From JAYPAN01 sp049597955 (GTDB lineage: Bacteria > Pseudomonadota > Alphaproteobacteria > RS24), in assembly GCA_049597955.1 (NCBI GenBank), contig JBMYND010000003.1:62001-126000 (forward strand): DNA of 64,000 nt. Direction: 5' to 3'. The position numbers and the translations under genes were made by a program. Under the pieces are notes generated by a model. It ran no database searches, was not told the DNA's origin, and worked only from the letters and a program-made list of their open reading frames with translations. This document shows, piece by piece, positions 1 through 7,253 of the stretch; within the stretch, counting starts at the first letter, position 1; every line of letters starts with the position of its first letter.

Positions 1-65
1 TGCCGGATTTTGGGCCGGGCGTGGCGGCGCGGGCGCGCTGGCCATTAACGCAAATCGGCACTTAG
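1..65 (+). CDS. tsaD: tRNA N6-adenosine threonylcarbamoyltransferase, C-terminal fragment
   Basis: This is the 3' end of a gene that starts left of the window, read in the frame beginning at base 3 and ending at the TAG at 63-65. The twenty visible residues end in GVAARARWPLTQIGT, which resembles the usual TsaD (Gcp/YgjD) C-terminus, for example the E. coli ending VRPRWPLAEL. TsaD transfers the threonylcarbamoyl group to A37 of ANN-decoding tRNAs. In alphaproteobacteria tsaD commonly precedes gpsA, which lies at 1508 here. The call rests on a short tail plus synteny, so it is good but not certain. Confidence 0.7.
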   Translation, partial: PDFGPGVAARARWPLTQIGT

Positions 66-112
66 CCTGTGTCTTTGCCTGTGTTATTGCCTGTGTTTTT
101 GCCTTTATTTCT
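65..112. repeat. Four imperfect 12-bp tandem units
   Basis: Four consecutive 12-mers begin with GCC (GCCTGTGTCTTT, GCCTGTGTTATT, GCCTGTGTTTTT, GCCTTTATTTCT), starting at the last base of the tsaD stop codon. They are pyrimidine-rich on the plus strand. No function is evident; they look like slippage in non-coding DNA. Confidence 0.7.
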
Positions 113-120
113 GTAATTTT

Positions 121-160
121 CCAAAAAAAGCACCGATGGGCCAAAAAAAGCACCGATGGG
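121..160. repeat. Exact 20-bp tandem duplication
   Basis: The 20-mer CCAAAAAAAGCACCGATGGG occurs twice back to back (121-140 and 141-160). The second copy supplies the left arm and A-tract of the hairpin at 150-177, so the duplication gives the minus-strand terminator a second T-tract. Confidence 0.9.
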
Positions 161-177
161 GGAGGGTCCATCGGTGC
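143..177 (-). terminator. Rho-independent terminator of the small membrane-peptide gene
   Basis: A perfect 10-bp inverted repeat (GCACCGATGG at 150-159, CCATCGGTGC at 168-177) with an 8-base loop is followed, reading the minus strand, by seven T residues (complement of A143-149). A second T7 lies at 123-129. It sits 77 bases after the stop of the minus-strand ORF at 254-382 and has no T-tract on the plus side, so it is directional. Confidence 0.8.
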
Positions 178-253
178 CAGTTTGGCCTTATTGGCCTGGG
201 TGCTTAAGGGAGGGAGGGGCACCCAATCTTCCGCCGGGGGGAGGGACCCGACG

Positions 254-382
254 TTAGAATATCGTTACGCCTGCTACAGAATGGGTGACCAAGGCCACAC
301 CATAAAGAGCAAGAAGAACAGATACCAGGACGGGGGCGTCGAAGTACCGGTTAAACTCTTTCAAAAACTTGCTCATGGTCAT
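254..382 (-). CDS. Small single-span membrane peptide, unknown function (42 aa)
   Basis: The minus-strand frame from ATG at 382 to TAA at 254 encodes 42 residues: a short charged head (SKFLKEFNRYFD) followed by a hydrophobic stretch of about 22 residues (near 17-40) and a Phe C-terminus. This is typical of a one-span inner-membrane peptide with a cytoplasmic N-terminus. In-frame ATGs at 391 and 376 are alternative starts; 376 has a weak GAGA eight bases upstream and none has a strong Shine-Dalgarno. Support comes from context: a strong minus-strand terminator follows at 143-177 and a plausible promoter with a candidate TetR operator precedes at 427-484. I do not recognise the family. Confidence 0.5.
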   Translation of the reverse strand: MTMSKFLKEFNRYFDAPVLVSVLLALYGVALVTHSVAGVTIF

Positions 383-426
383 ATCTCGCATGGTTTAGGT
401 TTCGGGGGACATTTCTCAATGTCACG

Positions 427-460
427 ATTATGATATAGGGCATGTTGAAAGAAAAAACAA
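427..460 (-). promoter_or_regulatory. Candidate sigma-70-type promoter of the small membrane-peptide gene
   Basis: On the minus strand TTGTTT (460-455) is followed after 17 bases by TATATC (437-432), with overlapping alternatives TATCAT (435-430) and CATAAT (432-427). A start of transcription near 425 would leave a leader of about 35-45 bases before the ATG at 391 or 382. The -35 element abuts and partly overlaps the inverted repeat at 459-484. Confidence 0.4.
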
Positions 461-484
461 TGAATAATTTCAATTTTATTCATT
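459..484. promoter_or_regulatory. Inverted repeat AATGAATAA-N8-TTATTCATT, candidate TetR operator
   Basis: Perfect 9-bp arms at 459-467 and 476-484 flank an 8-base spacer. The 12-mer AATGAATAATTT at 459-470 recurs exactly, on the opposite strand, at 1374-1385 just upstream of the TetR gene. Position over the -35 region of the small minus-strand gene fits repressor binding. The repeat could alternatively be a weak AT-rich terminator for the TetR transcript, since T-rich DNA flanks it on both sides. Confidence 0.45.
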
Positions 485-682
485 ATTTTTTATGAATTTT
501 TTGTGAACCTGCCAAGTGGTTGAAAGTAAACATAAATTCCAAATGGTGGCGGCGAAAAAAATCCGTTTTCGGCCCTGATATAGGCATAAAACGATAATTT
601 TGTGAAAATCCGTCGCCTCAAAATGTCATTTTGTCAGAATTTTTATGCGGAAAACCAGCGAAGCTCTCTATCAGGTTTTTTA
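485..682. other. AT-rich intergenic stretch downstream of the TetR gene
   Basis: With the adjoining 383-484 this makes about 300 bases without a clear gene. It is markedly richer in A and T than the surroundings. I see no tRNA, no convincing ORF and no strong hairpin other than the one at 459-484. It may be the 3' untranslated region of the TetR transcript. Confidence 0.5.
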
Positions 683-1336
683 TCAGGCTTTTTGACGGAA
701 ACTTTCGGCGCTGTTTGGTACAGCGACAATATCGCTGCCATTGGCGGCGGGGCGCGCCTTCAGCCCACGCAGCACCAGCGTCAACACATGCGCCAGCTCA
801 CGCTCCAGCTCGTCCAATGTCTGGTTGGTGAATAATTGCGCATAGCGATATTTCAGTGTCGCCGCGTGCAGCGCGGTTGTCGTATGGGCGATATTGTCGA
901 TTTGAAACTCGCCAGCTGCCACGCCCTCTTTCAAAATCCGTTGCAGGGCGCGGCGCTCGCGGCGCAGGCTTTCAATTTGAAAATGCGGCCTTTCTTGCAT
1001 CACCACTTGCGCCAGCTCAAGCTTTCGCGGCTCATTGGCCAGCAAATGATAAGTGTAGCGCAAATCAGCAAATACCAAATCTACCAGCCTTTGCGAAGAA
1101 TCGCGATAGGGACATTCAAGAATCGCCTCAAGAACCTCAACCGCCGACAGGGCTTCACGGCGGGCGATTTCCACCGCAATATCAATTTTACCCTTAAAAA
1201 ACCGGTATATATTGCCCGGTGACATGGCACAGTCACCGGCCAAATCAGCAATCGTTGTTTTGCCATAGCCATAATGGCTGAAACGATTAACCGCCGCACC
1301 GATAATTTTTTCGCGCTTCACATCCGGCTCACTCAT
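683..1336 (-). CDS. TetR/AcrR-family transcriptional regulator
   Basis: The protein has 217 residues from the ATG at 1336 (MSEPDVKREK); an in-frame ATG at 1354 would add six residues. Residues about 10-55 form the TetR N-terminal helix-turn-helix (GYGKTTIADLAGDCAMSPGNIYRFFKGK), with the usual N-x-Y-x-x-F recognition-helix signature. The helical C-terminal half is the ligand/dimer domain; its ligand cannot be read from sequence. The gene separates tsaD from gpsA, which are normally adjacent, and is flanked by matching AT-rich 12-mers that may be its operators. The likely target is itself and the small membrane-peptide gene to its left. Confidence 0.85.
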   Translation of the reverse strand: MSEPDVKREKIIGAAVNRFSHYGYGKTTIADLAGDCAMSPGNIYRFFKGKIDIAVEIARREALSAVEVLEAILECPYRDSSQRLVDLVFADLRYTYHLLANEPRKLELAQVVMQERPHFQIESLRRERRALQRILKEGVAAGEFQIDNIAHTTTALHAATLKYRYAQLFTNQTLDELERELAHVLTLVLRGLKARPAANGSDIVAVPNSAESFRQKA

Positions 1337-1373
1337 TCCGACATGATAAATCACTTAACACTGAACAATCAAT

Positions 1374-1385
1374 AAATTATTCATT
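1374..1385 (-). promoter_or_regulatory. Candidate TetR operator half-site upstream of its own gene
   Basis: The minus strand reads AATGAATAATTT here, identical to 459-470. It lies 38 bases upstream of the preferred TetR start codon, within the expected promoter region, and overlaps the small palindrome AATAAATTATT (1371-1381). The shared motif suggests autoregulation; it could be coincidental similarity in AT-rich DNA. Confidence 0.4.
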
Positions 1386-1507
1386 TTGCCCGCATGCAGG
1401 CATTTCCCCTCTGATATGCCATTATGGCCATATAGTTGGGGGCGCTCTATTGCCAGCCGTGCCGCAGACCGCTATCAATCAAATGGAGACGCGGCACGGG
1501 AGCTTAA

Positions 1508-2548
1508 ATGGCAAATCAGTCCACCATTGGCAAGCAACAGATTGGCGCGGCGCGTATCGGTATTGTCGGGGCGGGCGCTTGGGGAACCGCGCTGGCCTGT
1601 GTCATGGCCCAAACCGCCGCCAATGCTGAGACAATGCCGGTTATGCTTTGGGCGCATGAAGAAGAAACCGCCCAAGCGATTAATGCTGACCGGCAAAATC
1701 CGGTTTTTCTGCCCAATGTCGATTTACCGCGCAATATCAAGGCCACCACACAATTGGCGGCCTTGGCCGACTGCGCCATTGTCTTGCTGGTTGTGCCGGC
1801 GCAGTTTTTACGACCGGTGCTGGCCGAGCTGGCAGAGCTGCTAGCCGATAACGCCATGCTTGTTTTATGCGCCAAGGGCATTGAGCGCGGCACGCTGAAT
1901 TTCATGTCGCAAGTGGCCGCCGATTATGTTGATACACGGCGCATTGCGGTGTTATCCGGCCCCAGCTTTGCCGCTGACGTTGCGCGCAATTTACCGACCG
2001 CCGTGACTTTGGCGGCGCATGATATGGAAACCGCGGAAACACTCGCCGCCAGTCTCGGCACCGCCCATTTTAGACCTTATGCTGCCAATGATGTGATAGG
2101 CGCGGAAATTGGCGGCGCGATAAAAAATGTGCTGGCCATTGCATGCGGCATTGTTGTCGGGCGCGGGCTCGGCGAAAGCGCGCGGGCCGCCATCACAGCG
2201 CGCGGCTTTGTCGAAATGACCCGACTTGGCGACGCATTGGGCGCGCGGCGTGACACGCTGACCGGCCTGTCGGGTCTTGGTGATTTAATCCTGACCTGTG
2301 CCAGCCCGACCTCGCGCAATTTTTCACTCGGCGCGGAATTGGGCAAGGGCCGCGCCATGGCCGATATTATGGCGGCGCGCCAATCCGTATCGGAAGGGGC
2401 GATGAGTGCCGAAGCGGTGCAAGCATTGGCGGCGCGCCATGGCCTCGACATGCCGATTTGCGCGGCGGTGGATGCCATTCTGGCCGGGCGCAGCACGGTT
2501 GATGAGGCGATAGCGGGCTTGCTGGCCCGCCCGCTGACACGCGAATAA
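1508..2548 (+). CDS. gpsA: Glycerol-3-phosphate dehydrogenase [NAD(P)+]
   Basis: GpsA reduces dihydroxyacetone phosphate to sn-glycerol-3-phosphate for phospholipid synthesis in the cytosol. The 346-residue product has the Rossmann nucleotide motif IGIVGAGAWGTALA at about 17-30, the conserved KGIE segment near 120, and the catalytic lysine in GAIKNV near 206 followed by the helical C-terminal domain (GLSGLGDLILTC). Length is normal for the family. It is the first gene of a plus-strand run with the YciI- and EVE-type genes, an order seen in other alphaproteobacteria. Confidence 0.95.
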   Translation: MANQSTIGKQQIGAARIGIVGAGAWGTALACVMAQTAANAETMPVMLWAHEEETAQAINADRQNPVFLPNVDLPRNIKATTQLAALADCAIVLLVVPAQFLRPVLAELAELLADNAMLVLCAKGIERGTLNFMSQVAADYVDTRRIAVLSGPSFAADVARNLPTAVTLAAHDMETAETLAASLGTAHFRPYAANDVIGAEIGGAIKNVLAIACGIVVGRGLGESARAAITARGFVEMTRLGDALGARRDTLTGLSGLGDLILTCASPTSRNFSLGAELGKGRAMADIMAARQSVSEGAMSAEAVQALAARHGLDMPICAAVDAILAGRSTVDEAIAGLLARPLTRE

Positions 2549-2695
2549 ACGGCAGGAGAAAATAATCATGGGAATGAAGCAGCACAGATATTTTCGGCAA
2601 CATGCCCGCCGCAATGGCCGGTGTTGCGCAAAAGCGCAATTGAGCCGCCCGCTTTTGCCGTCTAGATTGTCGGTCTGTATGCGTAAGGAGTATTC

Positions 2696-2992
2696 ATGTT
2701 CTGTTTGATTTGTATGGACAAGCCGGGCCATATTGAGCTGCGGCTTGAAAATCGCAATGACCATATCAATTATGTGCTGGCTTCGCCGGAAGTCAAAATT
2801 GCCGGGCCATTTGTCGCCGAGGATGGCGAAACCATGATTGGCACAATGCTGGTATTGGATGTTGCCAGCCGTGAGGCGGCGGAAGCGTGGGCGGCCAAAG
2901 ACCCTTACGCCTTGGCCGGGCTTTTCGACCGGGTGGAAATCCATCCGTGGAAACATTTGCTGGGCGGCCTGCCCAAACCGGACGGGCAATAG
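2696..2992 (+). CDS. YciI-family protein
   Basis: The product is a 98-residue YciI-like ferredoxin-fold protein. It contains the family's DH pair in RNDHINYV (about 24-31), where His/Asp form a putative active site, and the GP-F segment (AGPFVAEDG). No substrate is established for this group. Translation starts at an ATG preceded by AAGGAG with a five-base spacer. It lies between gpsA and the EVE gene; its stop is 27 bases from the next ATG, so the two are likely co-transcribed. Confidence 0.85.
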   Translation: MFCLICMDKPGHIELRLENRNDHINYVLASPEVKIAGPFVAEDGETMIGTMLVLDVASREAAEAWAAKDPYALAGLFDRVEIHPWKHLLGGLPKPDGQ

Positions 2993-3017
2993 CAACGCAA
3001 CCGAAAATGGGGGACGC

Positions 3018-3458
3018 ATGGCATTCTGGCTGTTCAAATCGGAACCGAATACATGGGGCTGGCAAGACCAGCTCAAACGCGGGCGCAAGGGCGAACATTG
3101 GGACGGTGTGCGCAATTTCTTGGCCAATAAAAATATGAAGCAAATGAAAATCGGCGATCGCGGCTTTTTCTATCACTCGGTCAATGAAAAGCGGATAATG
3201 GGCAGTGTCAGCATTATTCGCGAACATTATCCCGACCATACTGACCCGAAAGGCCGCTTCGGCATGGTAGATATTATGGCGCTGGAAACCGCGACGCATC
3301 ATGTGACTTTGGCCGAAATAAAGGCCGAACCACGGCTTGAGGAAATGGTGTTGGTCAATAATTCGCGCCTGTCCGTGCAGCCGGTCAGCGCCGCCGAATG
3401 GGAACTGGTCTGCGCCATGGCCGGGCTTGACCCAAATCGCACCAAGCCGGTTGTCTGA
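3018..3458 (+). CDS. EVE domain-containing protein
   Basis: The frame is open upstream, but the ATG at 3018 begins the conserved EVE/thymocyte-nuclear-protein signature MAFWLFKSEPNTW. The 146-residue protein is a single PUA-like EVE fold, a family that binds modified bases in DNA or RNA; the ligand here is unknown. The segment MKIGDRGFFYHS (about 37-48) matches the family's M-K-x-GD-x-x-x-x-YHS pocket motif. It is coupled to the YciI-like gene upstream, and the Rieske gene begins four bases after its stop. Confidence 0.9.
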   Translation: MAFWLFKSEPNTWGWQDQLKRGRKGEHWDGVRNFLANKNMKQMKIGDRGFFYHSVNEKRIMGSVSIIREHYPDHTDPKGRFGMVDIMALETATHHVTLAEIKAEPRLEEMVLVNNSRLSVQPVSAAEWELVCAMAGLDPNRTKPVV

Positions 3459-3462
3459 CAAA

Positions 3463-3879
3463 ATGACCGCCCCGACAGGGTCGCCAAACGCGCCGGCAGA
3501 TTTTCCGGCCGATATTTGGCTGCCGCCGACCGGCACGGTGATTTGCCCCGCCAGTGACATTGAACAAGGCGAAACGCGCGGCTTTGTTTTGCATGGCGAC
3601 AGCGCCGCCCAACGCCTCGACATGATTGTCTGGCACAGGCCGGAAGGGTTTCACGGCTTTGTCAATCGCTGCCCGCATTTGTTTTTGCCGCTTGAAACCT
3701 TTCCTGACCGGTTTTTGACCGCCAATGGCGCGGCGCTGGTCTGCTCGGCGCATGGTGCCATGTTTGACGCGACCGGCCATTGCTTTGCCGGCCCCTGCAT
3801 GGGCGACCGGCTCTTGCGGTTGGATATTGCGCTTGATGATGCAAAAAACATTGTGCTGAGGGGCTGGCTTCGCGCATAG
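3463..3879 (+). CDS. Rieske [2Fe-2S] domain protein
   Basis: The product is a 138-residue soluble protein whose C70-x-H72 and C94-x-x-H97 pairs (CPHL and CSAHG) are the ligands of a Rieske cluster. The spacer between the pairs is slightly longer than in ring-hydroxylase ferredoxins. No signal or membrane segment precedes the domain, so this is not a bc1-type Rieske. It probably passes electrons as a small ferredoxin or is a stand-alone family member. The start at 3463 is chosen because it lies just past the EVE stop and gives a normal domain length. Confidence 0.85.
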   Translation: MTAPTGSPNAPADFPADIWLPPTGTVICPASDIEQGETRGFVLHGDSAAQRLDMIVWHRPEGFHGFVNRCPHLFLPLETFPDRFLTANGAALVCSAHGAMFDATGHCFAGPCMGDRLLRLDIALDDAKNIVLRGWLRA

Positions 3880-3909
3880 TATGGGCGAGGAGCATTGAGG
3901 GGGGATGAG

Positions 3910-5235
3910 ATGAGCCAGCAAACAACCAGCGAGGCCGTTTCGGCCATGGATGAACCGGCAGCGCGGTCGCGCGATTATGCGATATTGTGCCTGCTCGCCT
4001 TTATCAATGTGATGAATTTTGTTGACCGGCAATTGCTTGCCAGTTTCGCCAATTTCATCGTGCCGGATTTGGGTCTCAGCAATACTCAATTCGGCTTGCT
4101 GACCGGCTTTGCCTTTATTGTCTTTTATTCGGTCATGGGCCTGTTTATGGGGACGCTGGCTGACCGGTTGCATCGGCCCCGGCTGTTGGCTTTCGGGCTG
4201 GCTTTGTGGAGCGGGCTGACGGCGGCTTCGGGCGCGGCGCGCGGCTTTATGACCATGCTGATACCGCGCATGTTGATTGGCATTGGCGAAAGCGCGGCGA
4301 CCCCAACCTCCATGTCCATGCTGGCCGACCGGTTTCCGGCGCGCCAATTGGGCTTTGCGGCGGGCTTTTATTATATGGGCGTGCCGATTGGGGTGGCGGC
4401 CAGCCTGTTGATTGCCGGCTATCTCGGCCCTGCTATTGGCTGGCGCGCCTGCTTTTACTTGCTTGGCGGGCTTGGCCTTGTAGTGGCTGCCGGTCTGTTG
4501 TTTCTTGGCGAAACCCCGCGCAAGGGTGTCGCCAGCGACCAGACTGTCGGCAAATTGAGTTTTAAGGAAATTGTCGCCATATTATTCGGCGCGTTGAAAC
4601 AGTCACCGGCTTTGTGCTGCACAATTGGCGGCGGGGTGGCTTTTCATTTCATTCTTGGCGCTGCTGCTTTTGACCAGCTTTGGTTTGTCAATGAGCGCGG
4701 CTTTGAGCGTGCTGAAATCGCTGTGCGCTCCGGCTGGTTGGCGGCGGCAGGCGGCATATTGGGCAATTTGCTCGGCGGCCTGCTCGGCGATTGGTGGCAA
4801 AGCCGTTTCAAAAGCGGGCGGCCCATGTTTTTATTCTGGACATCGCTCTTGCTGTCGCCTTTTGCGGTGGCCTATCGCATTGTGCCGGCCGAGCATATTC
4901 TGTTTGACCTTGGTATTTTCCTCGGCTTTTTGCAGCTGGGCCTGTTTTACGGGCCGACTTTCTCTACCGTGCAGGAATTGGTGCCGGCGCGCATTCGCGC
5001 CACAGTTGTCGCCTTTTACATTCTGACGCTAAACCTTATCGGCCTTGGCATTGGCATTACCGGCGGCGGCATTATGGCCGATTATCTGATTGCCCAAGGC
5101 GCGCCGGAGCCTTACAGCACAACCCTGCTTGGCTTTACCTTTTTATCCATGCTGGCCATTCCGCTTATGTATATTGCGGGCAAACGGTTCCACAGTGACC
5201 GGGCGCGGCTGTTTGGCGAAAATGGTCGCGCATAA
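3910..5235 (+). CDS. MFS transporter, spinster-like
   Basis: This 441-residue carrier has about twelve membrane spans in two halves of six. It shows the opening motif NVMNFVDRQLLASF of the spinster-type and anion:cation symporter-like MFS groups, the loop 2-3 motif GTLADRLHRPRLLAFG, and GIGESAATPTSMSMLADRFP in span 4. These groups move organic acids, aromatic acids or lipids, so the substrate cannot be fixed. The ATG at 3910 has GAGGGGG upstream; the longer TTG start at 3895 is less likely. acsA follows after 47 bases. Confidence 0.88.
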   Translation: MSQQTTSEAVSAMDEPAARSRDYAILCLLAFINVMNFVDRQLLASFANFIVPDLGLSNTQFGLLTGFAFIVFYSVMGLFMGTLADRLHRPRLLAFGLALWSGLTAASGAARGFMTMLIPRMLIGIGESAATPTSMSMLADRFPARQLGFAAGFYYMGVPIGVAASLLIAGYLGPAIGWRACFYLLGGLGLVVAAGLLFLGETPRKGVASDQTVGKLSFKEIVAILFGALKQSPALCCTIGGGVAFHFILGAAAFDQLWFVNERGFERAEIAVRSGWLAAAGGILGNLLGGLLGDWWQSRFKSGRPMFLFWTSLLLSPFAVAYRIVPAEHILFDLGIFLGFLQLGLFYGPTFSTVQELVPARIRATVVAFYILTLNLIGLGIGITGGGIMADYLIAQGAPEPYSTTLLGFTFLSMLAIPLMYIAGKRFHSDRARLFGENGRA

Positions 5236-5282
5236 GGCTGAGGGCAAGGCTGGCGGGCAAACAAAACAGAAAGCGGAAAACC

Positions 5283-7226
5283 ATGGCGGAAGAGATGAAA
5301 TTTGATGTGCCGGAAGAAATTGCCGCGCGTGCATTGGTCAATGCGGCGGGCTATCGGGAAATATATGGCGAAAGCCTGGCTGACCCGGAGGCGTTTTGGC
5401 GCCATCACGGCCAGCGCATTGACTGGATAAAGCCCTATACAATTGTCAAAAACACACGTTTCACCAAAAATGACGTCTCGATTAAATGGTATGAGGACGG
5501 CACGCTGAATGCCTGCGTCAATTGCGTTGACCGGCATTTGCCGCGCCGCGCCGAGCAAACGGCGATAATCTGGGAAGGCGACGAACCGGATATGGATGCG
5601 CGCATCACCTACCGGCAATTGCATGAAGAAGTGTGCCGTTTCGCCAATGTGATGAAGGCGCAGGGCGTCAAAAAAGGCGACCGGGTGACTATTTACATGC
5701 CCATGATACCCGAGGCGACCTATGCCATGCTGGCCTGCGCGCGTATTGGCGCGGTTCACTCGGTCGTGTTTGGCGGCTTTTCCCCCGATGCGCTGGCCGG
5801 TCGCATTGTCGATTGCGACAGCACTTGCGTGATTACCGCCGATGAGGGCGTGCGCGGCGGGCGCACAATACCGCTCAAGGCCAATACTGATGCCGCTTTG
5901 GCGCAATGCCCGGGCGTGACCAGCGTGATTGTGGTGCAACGCACCGGCAATAGCGTGGACATGCAGGCCGGGCGCGATGTCTGGTATCATGGCGAAAAGG
6001 AAAAAGTCAGCGCCGATTGTCCGGCTGAAGAAATGAGCGCCGAAGACCCGCTCTTTATCCTTTACACATCAGGCTCCACCGGCAAGCCCAAAGGCGTGCT
6101 GCATACGACCGGCGGCTATATGGTCTATGCGTCAATGACGCATGAATATGTGTTCGACTATCATGAGGGCGATATTTACTGGTGCACGGCCGATGTCGGC
6201 TGGGTGACCGGTCACAGCTATATTGTCTATGGGCCGCTGGCCAATGGCGCGACCACGCTGATGTTTGAAGGTGTGCCGAATTATCCCGACAATAGCCGCT
6301 TCTGGCAGGTCTGCGACAAGCACCAAGTCAATATATTCTACACCGCCCCTACCGCTTTGCGGGCGCTGATGCGCGAAGGTGACGGGCCGGTGAAAAGCAC
6401 CAGCCGCGCCTCGCTGCGCCTGCTCGGCTCGGTCGGCGAGCCGATAAATCCGGAAGCCTGGCTGTGGTATTACCGCACGGTCGGCGACAGCAAATGCCCG
6501 ATTGTCGATACATGGTGGCAGACCGAAACCGGCGGCATATTGATAACCCCGCTGCCCGGGGCGACCGCGCTGAAACCCGGCTCGGCAACGCAGCCCTTTT
6601 TCGGTGTGCAACCGCTATTGGTTGATAATGAGGGCAATGTGCTGGAAGGTGCGGCCTCCGGCAATTTATGTCTGGCTGACAGTTGGCCGGGCCAAATGCG
6701 AACTGTCTATGGCGACCATCAGCGTTTTATGGATACTTATTTCTCGCAATATGACGGGCTGTATTTCACCGGCGATGGCTGCCGCCGCGATGATGATGGC
6801 TATTACTGGATTACCGGCCGCGTTGATGATGTGCTGAATATTTCCGGCCATCGGCTCGGCACAGCGGAAGTGGAAAGCGCGCTGGTGGCGCATGGGCAAG
6901 TGGCCGAAGCCGCTGTGGTCGGCTATCCGCATGATATTAAAGGGCAGGGCATTTATTGTTATGTGACGCTGAATGCCGGCTTGGAAGGCGATGACGCGCT
7001 GAAACAGGTTTTGGTTCAATGGGTGCGCAAGGAAATCGGGCCGATTGCGACGCCGGATTTGATTCAATTCGCCCCCGGCCTGCCGAAAACCCGTTCCGGC
7101 AAAATCATGCGCCGCATATTGCGCAAAATCGCCGAGGATGATTTTGGCAATCTCGGCGATACCTCAACCTTGGCCGACCCGGCCGTGGTCGATGATTTGA
7201 TTGCAAACCGGCAAAATCGCGGGTGA
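5283..7226 (+). CDS. acsA: Acetyl-coenzyme A synthetase
   Basis: The protein activates acetate with ATP and CoA via acetyl-AMP. The 647-residue length is typical. Visible motifs are the P-loop TSGSTGKPKG at about 264-273, TWWQTETG near 413, the hinge region DDDGYYWITGRVDDVLN, and the C-terminal catalytic lysine in PKTRSGKIMRR near 606, the usual acetylation site. WTGHSY- and DVGWVTGH-type segments favour acetyl- over medium-chain-acyl-CoA synthetase; propionyl-CoA synthetase is less likely. It converges with the fic gene 27 bases beyond its stop. Confidence 0.93.
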   Translation: MAEEMKFDVPEEIAARALVNAAGYREIYGESLADPEAFWRHHGQRIDWIKPYTIVKNTRFTKNDVSIKWYEDGTLNACVNCVDRHLPRRAEQTAIIWEGDEPDMDARITYRQLHEEVCRFANVMKAQGVKKGDRVTIYMPMIPEATYAMLACARIGAVHSVVFGGFSPDALAGRIVDCDSTCVITADEGVRGGRTIPLKANTDAALAQCPGVTSVIVVQRTGNSVDMQAGRDVWYHGEKEKVSADCPAEEMSAEDPLFILYTSGSTGKPKGVLHTTGGYMVYASMTHEYVFDYHEGDIYWCTADVGWVTGHSYIVYGPLANGATTLMFEGVPNYPDNSRFWQVCDKHQVNIFYTAPTALRALMREGDGPVKSTSRASLRLLGSVGEPINPEAWLWYYRTVGDSKCPIVDTWWQTETGGILITPLPGATALKPGSATQPFFGVQPLLVDNEGNVLEGAASGNLCLADSWPGQMRTVYGDHQRFMDTYFSQYDGLYFTGDGCRRDDDGYYWITGRVDDVLNISGHRLGTAEVESALVAHGQVAEAAVVGYPHDIKGQGIYCYVTLNAGLEGDDALKQVLVQWVRKEIGPIATPDLIQFAPGLPKTRSGKIMRRILRKIAEDDFGNLGDTSTLADPAVVDDLIANRQNRG

Positions 7227-7253
7227 GGTGGCGGAGCAAGCCGAAATAAGGGT

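Noticed and set aside
182..433. Plus-strand 83-residue ORF in the tsaD-tetR gap
   Set aside because: It runs antisense to the small membrane-peptide gene, starts next to a minus-strand terminator, has no ribosome site and its composition is not protein-like.
3385..4347. Minus-strand 320-residue ORF
   Set aside because: Antisense to the Rieske and MFS genes, whose frames carry clear family motifs; the antisense product is Arg/Gln/His-rich without motifs.
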